DNA from: Didymodactylos carnosus
Taxonomy: Eukaryota; Rotifera; Eurotatoria; Philodinida; Philodinidae
Direction: 5' to 3'
DNA length: 64,000 nucleotides
NCBI GenBank assembly: GCA_905250885.1
Contig: CAJNOQ010000145.1
Span: 1-64,000 of the forward strand
A program made the position numbers and the translations under genes. Below the pieces are notes generated by a model. The model was not told the origin of the DNA and ran no database searches. It saw only the letters and a program-made list of their open reading frames with translations. Shown here piece after piece: positions 1-13,080 of the stretch. How positions within the stretch are numbered: position 1 is the stretch's first letter; every line of letters starts with the position of its first letter.

Positions 1-501
1 CGTGGCAACATTTATTTTTCAAAAAAGTTTCAAAAACCTAGTGGAAACGTAAATTAGGTGAAATATCCCATTTTTGCCTATTTTTGAGTAAAATCGAAAA
101 ATTTATAGCCCAGTCAAGATCCGCTAAATTATGTCAGAATATCAACATGTACTCTATTTTACCTGCTCAATACTATGCAGTTTAATAAAAGCTTTAAAAC
201 CAACAGAAAATACTTCGGTTTTTGAAAAGGTTTTCTAGAAATCTTCCGAAGTACACGAGTATTTTTTTCTATTCTCAAGTAGAAAATCGTTTGGAGCAGA
301 TAAAATAGAGTACATGTTGATATTCTAACATAATCTGGATGGATCTTGACTGAATTATTGATTTTTTTGAGAAGTAGAAAACAGACAGAAATGGACAGAA
401 ATAACTCTAAAATAGTCAGTTATTTGAGGAATGGGATATTTCACCTAATTTACGTTTCCACTAGGTTTTTGAAACTTTTTTGAAAAATAAATGTTGCCAC
501 G
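1..501. repeat. Foldback (hairpin) element, copy 1 of the CGTGGCAA family
   Basis: The first 80 bases and the last 75 bases of this stretch are near-perfect reverse complements: CGTGGCAACATTTATTTTTC at the left, and its complement ending in GTTGCCACG at the right. A second inner pair of arms (about 106-175 against 290-353) contains a shared segment around TGTACTCTATTTTACCTGCT. No open frame or transposase is visible. The same terminal sequence recurs near 9958 and 61263, so this is a dispersed family. The window begins inside the element, so its outer left arm is not seen. Confidence 0.85.
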
Positions 502-810
502 AGATTCAGCATAGTCGACAACCTATGTTTTCATGCATTTCTGGCAGTCTAAACCGAACGACAGAGAAGTCCTAAGGGTTCGGGAAAAGGTCCGAGCGCC
601 CGAACCAAGCAAAAACAAACTTTTGTTTAGATCTTATTTTATAGAGGACACTTTAGACTATCTATCTACAGGAAAAGAACGATAGATTACTATGTCGGTT
701 TCTGGAAATCCAAGCTGGTTTTCAAAGATCTTGTAGAAAACCGCTCTTTTGAAAGTTTTCAAATAACGATTTTAGTTCTGAAAGTATAGCTTAAACTGTG
801 GTCCTTCGAT
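502..810. repeat. Outer arm of the foldback family (GAGGACACTTT segment)
   Basis: This flank carries GAGGACACTTTAGACTATCT followed by a segment about a lysine-like purine run and TGGTTTTCAAAGATCTTGTA. A diverged copy lies in reverse orientation at 9642-9840 and a forward copy at 10590-10840, and the start of the segment recurs near 60280. Together with the inner hairpin this suggests nested palindromes, an outer arm pair around an inner arm pair. No coding potential is seen. Confidence 0.65.
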
Positions 811-1539
811 TGCTAAAAACCGTACATCTCTGTCTTTTATTGTTTTTGAGTTATTCAGAAAACATTCGAGTGCATTATATTTTGGGATGCATAGTAGTCT
901 TTCACTAACTATTTAGAATAAAATTGGGAAAACTGCACAAAGCTAGAAGAAAGATTATCTGCAGCGACATCTCTTGAAACTTTGCTAATGATTCCGCTAT
1001 AGAAATGGGATCTCAGAAAAATGTGTGTTGTCTATTGTTAAATTTTTGTTTTTATCATTGAGCAAGAATTCAAAAATCTTGTTAGTAATTTTTATAGCTA
1101 ATATTTAATTTTCGAGGCATAGTCTTTTCTTTTGTGAATGACATTTTTTTTTATATAATTTTTTTGTGTCGATTGTATACGTTCATTAGATGTATGCAAA
1201 TAATAACGCTTGAATCTTGATTAGTTATAGAATATTGATTAACTTATTAAGACCGCAGTGTTTATTCGCAGCCTCATCTCTCTCTTTGACGGAATATTGT
1301 CAAGAGAATTGAGACATCGGTTTTTTTCATGTATATTAACAGTGCGAGAACATCAAATGTGTTTAATCGAATTATAAAGCATCCATATATATTCTGATGT
1401 TAAACGTTTCTGTCCTTTTTCGTTCTACGTTGTTCATTTGCAGGAATATCGGATATTTTATAGATCCAAATCAATGAGCAATTGCATTTAATTATCTGAA
1501 CAGAATTTTTCTTTTGTGGTGTGTTTAGCTTCTATGGTA

Positions 1540-1564
1540 CACATACACATACACATACACATAT
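1540..1564. repeat. ACACAT microsatellite
   Basis: About four tandem copies of the hexamer ACACAT, ending in ATATAC. Short and imperfect at its right edge. Confidence 0.8.
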
Positions 1565-2805
1565 ACAATGATAACAGATGCTCACAGATGAAACAGAAAT
1601 CTCAGTATGACTTCTCATTTCGTTAAATGAATAGACGTGATACTGACATTTTCTAATCTGAGTCGTTTAAAAAACCATTTTATTAATCGAAATGTCAAAT
1701 GGAGTGGTATTTCTTTTTTTGTCTTATACATCAAAAAAAAAACTTTTTCTGATTTAATTATATGATTATATGATATTTTTTTGGTATGATGCAACAACAT
1801 TATAGTTCATTCCCTGTGAACGTCATAGTATCTCGTTCAATTTTCATCAGATAATTCTTCTCTATATTTGTTATGGAAAAAAAGATTTAATGTATATTTT
1901 TAGTACTAGAATTCTTAAAAGGAAAAGAGAAAAGGAACACTTTACTTCAAACAGCATATATAAACTCTGAGAATGACATTTTTTTAGGCTTTATCACGTT
2001 CTATTAGTTATAACTATAAAAGCGTATTTCACATGAATTAGATCCAACAAAACTGGACGTTTTTTGGGACGCGAGAAGCTTTAATAGCTTATTTGTTAAG
2101 CATGTGGCTGTCAAATCATCATTGACATTTCAGGACCTTGAAAATGCATAATTATTCTGAGAATACCGCTCACTCTTGATATTATTCTACGCTAAAATGT
2201 TTTATTTCTTGATGCCTTCAACTTATCGGTCAATATTTTAATTTTTTCACAACTTTGAATGGTTTTCTTTGAACATCCGTGACGACACCATATTGTAGTT
2301 CACGCATACATTCATATTCTAATGATCGAAAAACGTTGAACATTATTTCAATTAATATTGTATGCTAATAGTCTATATATAGATAGATACTCAATCAATA
2401 TAGAAATACTTTCTATATCTGTTTTTTACATATAGCATGCTCATTTATACTTATAGGAAAGTGCTGCTGTTGTTGCCTTTTTTTTTTCTTTTCTTTCTTA
2501 TTTAATATATACATAAATACTAATTGTATTGAAATAATGTCTATTAGTCTGCTGTCTGTTGTTGAAGATTGAACATTGTGTATACATGTATACTACTGAC
2601 GCTACTAAAAAAACTAAAAAAAAAAGAATGGTACAAAATAAGTGACGATGAACGAAGTTTGTTTCTTTTTTTTCTTCCCGTTATTTTTACACGATATAAA
2701 CTTCTCAAAATAAAAAACTGTTGTCTCATGATATATGTACGTATAATTCATCATTAAAAAAACCCTTAGATGAGTAACTCAATAGGGAATAACAATGATA
2801 TAGAG

Positions 2806-2904
2806 AGCAGAGAGAGAGAGAAAGAGAGAGAGTGAGAGAAATATTACTAGAACAAATATAAAATCCATTCCATGAAGAACAAGAGAGAGAGAAAGGGAGA
2901 ATGA
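2806..2904. repeat. GA-rich simple repeat tract
   Basis: Two blocks of GAGAGA-type repeats (about 2806-2840 and 2881-2904) interrupted by AT-rich sequence. GA tracts near a transcription unit can bind GAGA-type factors in some animals, but no function is claimed here. Confidence 0.75.
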
Positions 2905-3337
2905 GAGCAATGAATCAAGTGTTCTTAAAATATATTACACGAACACGCGCATGTATAATGAACGGCATGATGGTGTTACTATATGAAAATTTATAATACT
3001 TTTTTTTTCTTACTAGTGTTTTTGTTCTCTACGTATTGAGAATTGAGGAAAAAAACTAGACACAAGCCTCCCTAGAGCAGCAGTGAATAGTTGATGTGAT
3101 GCTGCGTAGATAGATAATACAAAAGAATTTTCTCTTTCTTTTTTTTTTTTTTCATCGAAGAAAAAAAATGTGGAAACACAAAAAGTGACTACAGTTACTA
3201 GTATTACTCGAACACATCTTAAAACTTATAGACATGCATGAAAGAGAAAAGCTAAGAAGAAATAGATATAATCGTTAATCTTTTTTCTTCTTGTCATCGT
3301 GTTATTGTAAACTTCCAGATATAGCATAACAGAAAGA

Positions 3338-5799
3338 ATGGGTTGTACGGGTACAAAAAATGAAATTAAACATGAATCAAATTTAATTGATAAAAAACAT
3401 CAAGATGGTGAAGAAATAATTAATGATGGATTCCGAAAATGGTTAAAATCAAATCGTCCACGAGCCGATGATTATGTTTTAAGAGATATTTTATTATCAC
3501 AACAAACATCAACTCAAACAATTGAATCAATCGAAGATGATTATCGAACAATCGTCGCTAAAGCATTAGATTTAATTTCAAATCGAAATGATATTAAATC
3601 TATAACAAAATTGACAAAAGTTTTACAAAAAGAAATATCTACAGCATCACCAAAAAAAGTTAATCAAACACTTGATATTTTAAAACAGACGGCCGATAAA
3701 TTACGTGATGGCAAAATAGTATTGGACGGAAATGGACAACAAACAATTACTCTTAACGGAGAAGTGGTAAGTGATAGAAACAATCAAGGATATGTAATAG
3801 TGTTCTATTTTCTTTTTTTACAGGTAACAAATACTACTCCAACGAAAGAACCATTGAAAGAAACAAAAATTCAATCATCATCTCAGCATGGTTTTACAAG
3901 TACATCTACAGAGCCTGGAATTGGTCTACGTGAGGCACTAGAAACGGCGAGAATATATTTTTACAAAGTAAGTGTACATATCTATACACTTTTGTCATTG
4001 ATCAGTACTTATCTATAACATGTGTTTAGGGAAAACAGGCAGCCATATTTGTTAATCACCTTGGCGGTTATGATGTTAAAGTTATTGACGACGCAGATGA
4101 TGCAAATCATGATGGTAACCTGTTACGTTCTGTTATTGTTACTGAAGTTAAACTAAGACCAAAGACAACTACAACAACAGACAGATCGGAACCAGAACAC
4201 AAAATTCTCGATGGACAAGAAATAAGTGAAGACTTTCGACGTTCAATTGATGCAGCATTAGCCGGTCTCCAACAAATCTATCATAAAACATCTGTAACAG
4301 ATGCTACTCAACATCAAACGCCTCACCGATGTCCAATACCTGTCAATATCTTACCATCTAATAAAACAGAAACTTCAATTGTTCAACAATCAACATCACA
4401 TGGGAAAATTATTTCAACAACTCCTCATCATCCTGTCATACAATATGGGATGACAAATATGATTGATAAAAACAAATTGATACATCCATCATCAAAAAAT
4501 GATCTCGCACCTTCTTTAACTACGGAATCATCTGAAAATATAATATTAAATAATCATGCAAATATCAATAAAATATACGATACACCATCGCATGATTTAT
4601 CTAAGAATGTTAAAAAATCGACAAGTATTGATACGAGTAATGATCAACACCAAGATGGATCAAAGTATTTGACTGACATAGTAAGTCAAATAGCTGAACG
4701 TCAAAATCAATTAAATCAACAACTAACTGCAACAAATTCAGAAATATTACTGCCACCAACAATTGATATACAACCAAGAATTGTACAGATGATCGATAAT
4801 GTTAATGAATTAATGATGGATTCAATTGAATCAACAACAAAAGCGGAAATCGGTTATCCAGTACCACCACCACGATACGATACTGTTGAAAAATTAGTCT
4901 CGATAGTACAACAAGATAATCATACAAATATTGAACGTATAGTACAGGAACTCAAAGAACATGGCGAAAAGGCATCAGTCGTGCCCTTACCACCACAAGA
5001 ACATCCAAATATTGAACATATTGTGAGAGAATTAAAAGAACATAGTGAGAAAATGTTACATGCCGATAGAAAATCACCAGCCTATTCTGTCGGTATTACA
5101 TCAGAACCTATTACATCAGGTATAACATCTACTCCAACAAAAAAAGAACATACCAAATTACGTCGTGAAAATCGACCAAAATCATTTATTAGTGACGATA
5201 AATTGTCATCGAATACTACAACAAATCGTCATAGTTTAAATAAACAAATATCCGAATCGTACTTAGATGATATGACACATTTAACACGAGTGGGTATTTC
5301 AAATCCAACACTTCATACATCAAAATCAACATCATCGACAAAAATTGATGAAGAAAAAGAACAACATCAGCAACAACCTGTTGTATCGACATCGGTTAAT
5401 TCTATAATCGAAGAAGAACCAGAAGTAAAAAGGTCGGTAGCAAAAACAGCATACACAACCCAAGGTGAGACCAAACGAGGTCAAAATGTTACATATACAG
5501 AAACAATTACATCACAAAATAATGGTGAACATTCATCACGTACAATAACAGAATCGTATGATGAACCATTGAATCACGATAAAAATGGTGAACAAACAAC
5601 AACGCTAAAAGTTGTTACAAAATCAGAGTTTTCAAGGCCTAATTCGGGTGAAAGTATTATGGAACAGTCGGTTCAAGTAATAACCGTCAAAGTCAGAAAT
5701 GAAACAATCAAAACAACAATAAATAATACAACTGATGACACTGCCTACGAACGACGACCAGTTAGTGAATTAGTTAAAAATTTTGAACAAGAAACTTGA
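3338..5799 (+). CDS. Uncharacterised disordered protein with MGC start, about 780 aa
   Basis: Three exons fit one frame: 3338-3766, 3824-3967 and 4030-5799, with GTAAGT donors and TTTACAG/TTTAG acceptors, giving 780 residues. I do not recognise the family. The start MGCTGTK is a plausible N-myristoylation and palmitoylation site (Gly2, Cys3), which would tether the protein to membrane; this is inference. Residues about 30-145 are charged and helix-prone and may form a folded or coiled region. The C-terminal two thirds are rich in Ser, Thr, Gln, Asn and look disordered. A short tandem repeat of period 27 is visible at residues 489-505 and 516-532, each with NIE-IV-ELKEH-EK. No membrane segment is seen. 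Codon use is AT-rich like the other genes in the window. The start is chosen because it is the first ATG of the frame and follows a long AT-rich leader. Confidence 0.8.
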
Positions 5800-7940
5800 A
5801 AGATAATTTCTATCAACTTTAATATTATCTTACAAGAATTTCATTATTGCTTAATCAGGATTCAATTAATCAAAAGTACATCATTAAACGACAAAATACT
5901 TAACATATGTGTTATCAGAACCATTATTGTTATATTGTTCCTAACAACAAAAGCTTCCAGTAAGCGTCCAGTATCTATTTCTATTAGAACAATTGTTTGA
6001 TCTGAAATTATATTTTCATTTTCCGTAGTTTTAGATGTAGGTATATATCTTAGAATTTGATCATTCATAAACACTTTACAAACCTGCATCTACAAACTAA
6101 GTAGATTATCTGTATAACTTTAAATAGATTAGAAATACGCTAAATACTTGATATAAGAAATTCTCTATATTTACTTTCTTTTGTTCAGTTTTGAGAAACA
6201 ATATCGTATTATTTTGTATTCTAGATCGATCTTTTGCTCTGAAACTGTTGTCGTATGTACATTAACAACGTTCATTATCTCTGAACTATTTAATGCTTTG
6301 AGACTTGAAATCCATGTCAGTTTCTATGTATAACATGAGTTAAACATCATTTTCTTCCTTCTTTTATATGCTGTTGTATTTTATACTCACGTATGTTCGT
6401 GTTCTCCTCTCTTTTTTCTATATGCTTTTGTTATTTTTTTGTGTTATATTCGTACAGTTTTTTTGTGGTTAATTATTTGTGCAATCTAAGTGTGTCACAG
6501 TGCCATAAATTATTATATATATTTATCTTTTTTCTTTTTCTTTTGCTTTTCTAAAAGTTCTGTATTTGTGCACTTAAAAATAATATATTTAAAAAATGGA
6601 AAAATGATAAATTGATTTCGGGTAACAATGAAAAATTCAAATCTTGATGACAGTATGGTAAAATTAATAACTTCATATTCTCATGTATACATGTTTAATT
6701 GTTACATTTACTCCAATTGGTTGATTTCTACAATTTTTTGTAGAACAGAACCGATATCAAAAAAATTTTATTTCTATCCAAAAATCCTCTAACAGTCTTC
6801 TATTGGTAGAATAAGCATAGTTTTTTTTTCTACACTGTGAACAAGACTATTTGAAGAACGATCATTTTAGATCATTTGAAGAACGATAAGCATTATCGTT
6901 CTTCAAATGATCAAACAGTGAAACGATGTGTACAGCTAACAATTTAATAATTCGAATTAAAAACGTTTTATCTTGTGAACAGTGAAAAATGTCCCTATAA
7001 ATTCAAGTAATAAAAAGTCAATTTGTTCTAACGTACTAGATATAGAGCGTTCTCTCTCATCCATACTACCTATTTTAGTTGATTATTTTGTTCATCAAGT
7101 GTCTTACATATTCAAAAAGTTGAATTAAAAAGGTTGCGTAACAATCATTTCATATATACACTCTGCAAATAATAATTTATATATTCCAATATAAATTCAC
7201 CATATTTCATCAACTAAGCTAACACAACTAAACCAATATAATAGTTAATATATTCTCATAGAATTATGCATGATGTATTATAATACAAACTAGTTGACAC
7301 TGAGAATATGTTTCACGTTTTAAGTGATTTGAATAATTCAATATTAGAATCATGATTGTATAATTCAAGATATAAAACATTATTAAGGATTAAATTTCAT
7401 TTCCGATATAAATCAGTTGTTATCATCCATTTTCATTTGCAAAATGTCATAGCATTTAAAACTGTTTCCCACGTTATTCTTTCATTTTCTATTATTACAG
7501 TTTTCATACTATGCGCAAACTAGAGTAACACTATCCCTCTGAAAAATACATAAATAGATTTCAAAGATTCAGATGGTTTTGCAAATGAGCCTAAAGAATT
7601 TTTCTTTTTTTTAAAAATTATTTGCAAACATCATTAAATATATCTGCTTAGGATCGACTAATGGAAGATCTGAACGGATCTTTTACACATATACATATTT
7701 CAACATAATATCACTTCTTCTCTTCTCTTGCAGCTCATCAGACAGATAGTTTCAGAGCTTTAATCTTAGTACTATCTTTTCATGTGTACGGGTGCTCCCT
7801 GAGCTAAAAGATGTGATTGCTAAGTAAGACTGCATGCATCATCAGAAGTTTAATTTGATGTTGAGAAGTCATTTTGTGGTAATGGTCAAATTTTGCGTTA
7901 TGAAAATATTGACATACGGGTTAAAACAAGCAGACAGTTA
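5800..7940. other. Gene-free downstream region with a small hairpin
   Basis: AT-rich 3' flank of the 3338 gene and intergenic sequence. No convincing ORF. A compact hairpin at about 6872-6917 pairs ATCATTTGAAGAACGATAA with its complement TTATCGTTCTTCAAATGAT, and a third direct copy of the arm starts at 6851. Nothing else is supported. Confidence 0.6.
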
Positions 7941-7949
7941 AAAAATAAC

Positions 7950-9090
7950 ATAAAATTACTTTATAAGACCTTTATTGACATTTAAATGGTAAATTCAAGC
8001 CATATTTAAAAAATCGTTTTAGCACCTTAATGAAATTTTTCGGATACATAACCCGGTGGAAGAAGTTTCATGTACATAGTTTTAACCACGGTAAAGTATG
8101 TTTTATAATCCCTGCAAATGTTTGATAAGCTAAGTAACTGTTCTATCACCATACATACAACCCATTACCTTTAAAAAATTGTAATTGACATCCGGATAAT
8201 TGACAACGTTAAAATCGAACTTGTTACGTTTTTCATACAGTTTGATTTTGCGCAGCTGTTTTCGACTAAAAATTTAATCCTTTCATTAAAAACTTCTCTA
8301 CTGACTATCGTGAGACTTTTGTTCTTGTTCTTATGAACATTTAAAGGACTCTGAAATGGAACAAAACAGATGTTAGTCAATATAACCGTGTTTTGAGACA
8401 AATAACTTTTCTTTCCTATTCATTCCATACTTTCAATCAGTAGATTATAAGGTATATTGGTATAAAGTGTCGAAAAATCATAAGTTTGAACATTTCTTGA
8501 GGATTTTTTTCTTGTTTATTTCTCTGATACGTTGTAACGCTTTATTTTGAACTATCAAAAGGTAAAAAAACATTGATTTTAGTTCTACTTTGAATATTTG
8601 TGCAATATTTAATTTGTTGTTGATATATTACACGCAAGGTGAAGCACAATGTTTGACCAATATTTTTGTACAACAGAAAGAGGACGTTATTATAAAACTC
8701 TTTAACTGGGTTTTTATGAAATTTTGGAATCCAGTACATAAACGGTAATTTGTTCATATGGTGTTTGGTATTGAAATTGTAGTCATTGTGTAAAATTGCA
8801 TTGTTGATCAATAACCTCTGATACCTTTTTGTTATGACAGATTTTACAGGTGTCTAAAGGGATGCGGTATCCAATTTTATTTAACAGTCGTTCCGAATAG
8901 AGCGTTTTTTACATATTTCTACAATATTTCTATTGGCTTTAACAACCGGAACAATTACATACTTATCATGTATATCCTTAAGGGCTTTTAACACGTCCGG
9001 TTGTTTTAATTTGGATGTATATGAACTGTATGCTCGATAATTTTTTCTTAGCTTTAGTTGTTTTATTCGCTGTTTAACATTCTTCAAGGC
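7950..9090 (-). mobile_element. Penelope-like retroelement remnant (reverse transcriptase part)
   Basis: Read on the minus strand, this region shows pieces typical of Penelope-like element (PLE) reverse transcriptases in the right order. Near 8890-9040 is LKDIHDKYVIVPV, the conserved N-terminal PLE block before the RT. Near 8700-8780 is KLPFMYWIPKFHKNP, the PLE version of the early RT motif. Near 8450-8490 is LYTNIP, the PLE form of RT motif A. PLEs prime at nicked DNA or chromosome ends, and their Athena-type members are abundant in bdelloid rotifers. The copy is broken, with several disruptions, lacks a recognisable GIY-YIG endonuclease, and looks old. No clear terminal repeats were found. 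The family assignment is confident; the subfamily is not. Confidence 0.75.
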
Positions 9091-9314
9091 TCCACTTCTC
9101 CGTAATTTAAAAAATGCTTATCAGCGCAGACCTCGGGTCTGAAGTGTAACTACTAACTTCAAATGTGAGGGGCTAAGGTGAGATTGTATGAAACCAATGT
9201 CTTGAATGTGTACATTTACTCGCTCAAATTTGTCCCCGATAGCTTGTCCGCGTATACAATGTATGTTCAGTATTGCCCGTGGGTCGTGTACGTTCGCAAG
9301 CGTTAGGGCTCGGA

Positions 9315-9336
9315 GGGGGCGGGGGAAGGGGAAGGG
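9315..9336. other. G-quadruplex-type G-run cluster
   Basis: Four G-runs of 5, 5, 4 and 3 bases are separated by 1-2 base spacers, a textbook G4 pattern, in an otherwise AT-rich window. It lies between the Penelope-like remnant and the left terminus of the nested foldback element. No gene overlaps it with confidence. Confidence 0.75.
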
Positions 9337-9369
9337 AGTGAATAAAATTTTCAGATTTTCATTCAAGTT

Positions 9370-11494
9370 ATAAGAATTTAAAGTTTATTTTAGGGCGAAG
9401 TTGCTTGATCATGGCTGCTTTTAATAATTTTATCTCGAACATAGAAAATAATTAGAAGACATTGTTGTTGTGCAGGAGTGTCATATATGCTCCATAGTTA
9501 CAACTCGGTTGAAGAAAATCAATATAAGTCATTGTTTCATACCTGTTCAATACCTAATTACTGTCTGTTTCCGAAAATAATGGCCGCGGGTTATTTTTGA
9601 GTAACTTTTGATAGAAGGTAGATAGAGACTTGCGACTTTCACTATCCGATAGCCAAGATCTGTACGCATCTTTTCACAAGCATAAATGATTTTGGAAAAA
9701 GATCCAAAGATCGGATTTTTAGCAGATCTTTGGAAAACCAGTTTGAATCTCTGTGAACTGACATAGAAATAGGTTGATCTTCCTTCATAGATAGATAGTC
9801 CAAAGTGTCCTCTGCAAAACGGAAACTAAGCAAACCCTTAATTTCTTCCGGTTCAGGCGTGGCATCGGATTTTCGAAGAGTTCCAGGATCGATGTTTCTT
9901 TACATGTGGCAATTCCGAAAATAAATGGAAACACAGGCAGTCGACCATGCTGAATCTCGTGGCAATATTTGTTTTTTAAAACACTTGCAATAACCTAGTA
10001 AGCACCTATATTAGGTGGAATGACCCATTTTTGCCGATATTTGAATAAATTTAAAAATTTCATAACCCAGCCAAGATCCATCCAAATTACGTCAGAATAT
10101 CAAGTGTACTCTATTTTACCTGCTCTATATGGTGCAGCTCAATAAAAGCAATAAAACTCAACAGAAAAGACTTTGGTTTTTGAAAAGATTTTCTAGAAAT
10201 GTTCCGAAATACAACAATTTTTTTTACCATTCTCAAGTAAAAAAAACATATAGAACAGGTAAAATAGAGTACATCTCACAAATAGAGTACAACTAATTAT
10301 TATTGATTTTAATCAAGATGGTCCTTTTCGGTTTATTTTATTTGCCGAAGCTAATAGTTGAATGAAAGAAATCGCGTGATACATCATTAGAAAGAGCTTT
10401 TTAAGCATTACAAGACTGTTTATTTACTTTTTTTATGAACTGGTCTCTAACAAGAGAAACAGTCCGTTTTCGGAACGCCCTGTGACTATCACGATTTTGC
10501 GCTACTGAGATGATGGCGATAAAGCCAGTTTTCTCTATGTTTCTGCACTTTTCCAAGAAATAAACATTGCTACGCGATTTAGTGTGATAGATTATCTACG
10601 CTCCAGCTGATTTTCAAGCTACCAAAAGCCAGTGGACACCATTCCAGGAGTTTCCCGGAATCGAGGAGTCATACCTCAACCGTTGAAAATCAAGGTCCCA
10701 GTTAACTGCCATTTCAGAGAGGACACTATGCACTATCTAATCATGCAAAAAAGACAATATATTATCACTTTGATTTTTGGAGAACCAAACAAGTTTTCTA
10801 GAGATCCCCAGGAAAAGCTATCTTTAAAAAGATTTTGAAATTTCCTTTGCTTATGTAAAGATATGTTAAAGTCTTGGCTTCAAAATGGTGAAAATCTGAA
10901 TTCTCCAGCTCTTTTCGTTCTCGAGATATTCAAAATACAACAGAGACCATTTTTGTTTGACTACTGTACCGAGCAGTTGACTACAGTTAAAATGTGGGGT
11001 CAAAACCCTACCAAATTTTCTGAGAAAATTAAGCTTCTGAAGACAGAACTTCCGCAAGAAAAATGTTACCCATATTGTGAAGGGCGCCAAAAAGACGTTT
11101 TACATCATGCAGTGCGAAGATTTTGAAATTAAAAATTTGATAAGATCTTTACTATAAGATTCTTATCAGAATTGCTAAGGTTTTTTCTGAAGGGTTAACA
11201 TATGGATTGATAAAAAATCAAATTTAGAATTCAAGTTTGATTTCAATTTTTTAGAATGAGTTGAATAATAAAGGCAACTTTAATGTTAATCATACTAATT
11301 ATTTTAATGTAAATTTTCGATCTTTATGGTAATTTTCAAACAGCGTTTAGCTTAGAGAATTTTGTGGACAAGCAGTAAGTTAATAACAACAGTGTCCTGA
11401 AATGTTACGGTAAATGTGTAACAATGTGAAGCTAAAAGTGTCAGAGCAGCCATGATCAAGCAATTTCGCCCTAAAATAAACTTTAAATTCTTAT
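9370..11494. mobile_element. 2.1-kb nested foldback element with 50-bp terminal inverted repeats
   Basis: The outermost 50 bases at 9370-9419 and 11445-11494 are reverse complements with a single obvious mismatch, sharing TTTAGGGCGAA and GCTTGATCATGGCTGCT. Inside lie further nested arms: the GAGGACACT segment in reverse at 9642-9840 and forward at 10690-10840, and the CGTGGCAA hairpin segment at about 9958-10580, homologous to 1-501. No transposase or other long ORF is present, so it looks non-autonomous. The short ORF-like frames in it (10632-11126) match no family I know and are probably chance frames. Target-site duplications are not evident. Confidence 0.7.
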
Positions 11495-11502
11495 TTGGAT
11501 TT

Positions 11503-13080
11503 CAGGTTTTTCAATCGTAAAATTTCTATAACTCGAAAAGAGAAGATGATAGAACGCCTGGCAAATACATCTAGGCAATGTTGTCTAGTGTTTATGATAA
11601 AGTTTTGAAGTCGATCGGATCAAGTTATCAAGAGGTCATACTGTGACTGGACTGAAGGGACTCGTGAAAAAACACATTTTGCACATACGTCGTTTTCTTC
11701 ATGGTATTTGCAGCGACGCTTATATTTCCACGAAAAATCATCGAAAATTCTTGGAAGTTGTCTCATTGTGAAGAGAACACTGTTGAACACTTTCTTCAAT
11801 CAGACTATGTATAAGAAAAAATTTTGAATGTACAGGAAAAGCGAGAAAAGTTTGTGAAACTACGAAATTGAGTTTTTTCAGGCTTTGAAAACTTAAAAAA
11901 TTTATAACATTTCCAAAGGAGATTGTGGAATGCTAGAAGTGGTCTCATTTTGTAGCTGATACTTTCCTCTACATTAGAATATATTCAGCACAAAATCCAA
12001 AATTTTTCGATGCGACTTATTCGTCTAAAGACGAATATACGAAAATTCTCTAATATGATTTGCAACGTTTTCTAATAAATAGATTTTATTTGAACAAAAA
12101 ACAGCCAAATTTAAATAAAGGGATTCCAATTAGGCTTTGGCCTGGTTTGGACCGAAATGGTCCTTTACTCAGTAGATCTGCTTGAAAACTGTCCATTATG
12201 AGAATTGTTAGACTAATTTTTAAATATATAACCATAAAGACTCTTACACGCTACAAAAGCCCTAAATTTGTTCACTTCATAACTTTGTTTTTGATTTTTC
12301 CGTGAACTTTGTTCTCATACCTATACTACAGATAATGTCACATGAATCGTACGTGTTACAGATTGCTGTTGGAAGAATCAGGTCAAAAATTATTTTAGAG
12401 AATTTTTCTTACAATAATTTCTCCGAAGACCTTGGAAAATCTTACAATAAGATCTTATAAAAGTTTATAACGAATTCAACTGAGCATTATTAGTTGATGT
12501 GCCTGATTTTTGCTGACAGACCGTTCCATTTCCCTTGTTTTTTTTTCTGAAATCATGTAAGATCTCATGATTAGAACTCTCACGTTTTTGTGAGACATTT
12601 TAAAATCTAGGAACTTCTGTCCCAAGATTTTACAAGGTCAAATGATTTCTTCTCTTATAAGATGTTGTTATTTCTAGCAGACTGATCTATGACAAGAAGC
12701 TACACAAAACAGCATGATTTCCAAACCGAGCTCATATATCATGGAATCTGTTGTCTGACATAGAAAGAGATGCAGATTTAAGGACATCCCTTATGAGTAT
12801 TTTAAGTTTTTGCCGAAGAGACTGAATAAACTCACTTGTTTTAGTTTTTTAATTTTTCCTTTCTTTGTTCTCTTGTGTTGTTTATCTGTTGATACCATCT
12901 TCTATACTTCTTGTTTCAAGAATTTTTCTAATGTATAGTCCGATAGAGAGCATTCTCTTCATAATCATATTACTTTTCAAATTCGCTGAATGCTTTGTAT
13001 CTGTGCTCGAAGATATGAAAATTTCCGCAATATCACGAAAAAACTATTTAATGTAATAAAAGTAAAGTGCATTTAGTAGT
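11503..13080. other. AT-rich region without recognised genes
   Basis: No frame with convincing coding character or homology. The sequence is AT-rich and may be decayed repeat. A hydrophobic 63-codon frame at 12865-13056 has no splice or homology support. Confidence 0.5.

Larger units (their letters stand above)
811..3337. other. Gene-free upstream region of the 3338 gene
   Basis: Very AT-rich sequence with long T and A runs and no ORF that looks coding. It contains a CACATA microsatellite near 1540 and a GA-rich tract near 2809. The last few hundred bases precede the 3338 start codon and presumably hold its promoter and 5' UTR, but no specific promoter element can be defended. Confidence 0.6.

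Noticed and set aside
8542-8811. A host gene in the 8.1-9.1 kb minus-strand frames
   Set aside because: The frames match Penelope-like element blocks and are broken, so they are treated as an old element.
10632-11126. Plus-strand frames inside the nested foldback element
   Set aside because: They overlap repeat arms that occur elsewhere without a conserved frame, and the opposite strand is equally open.
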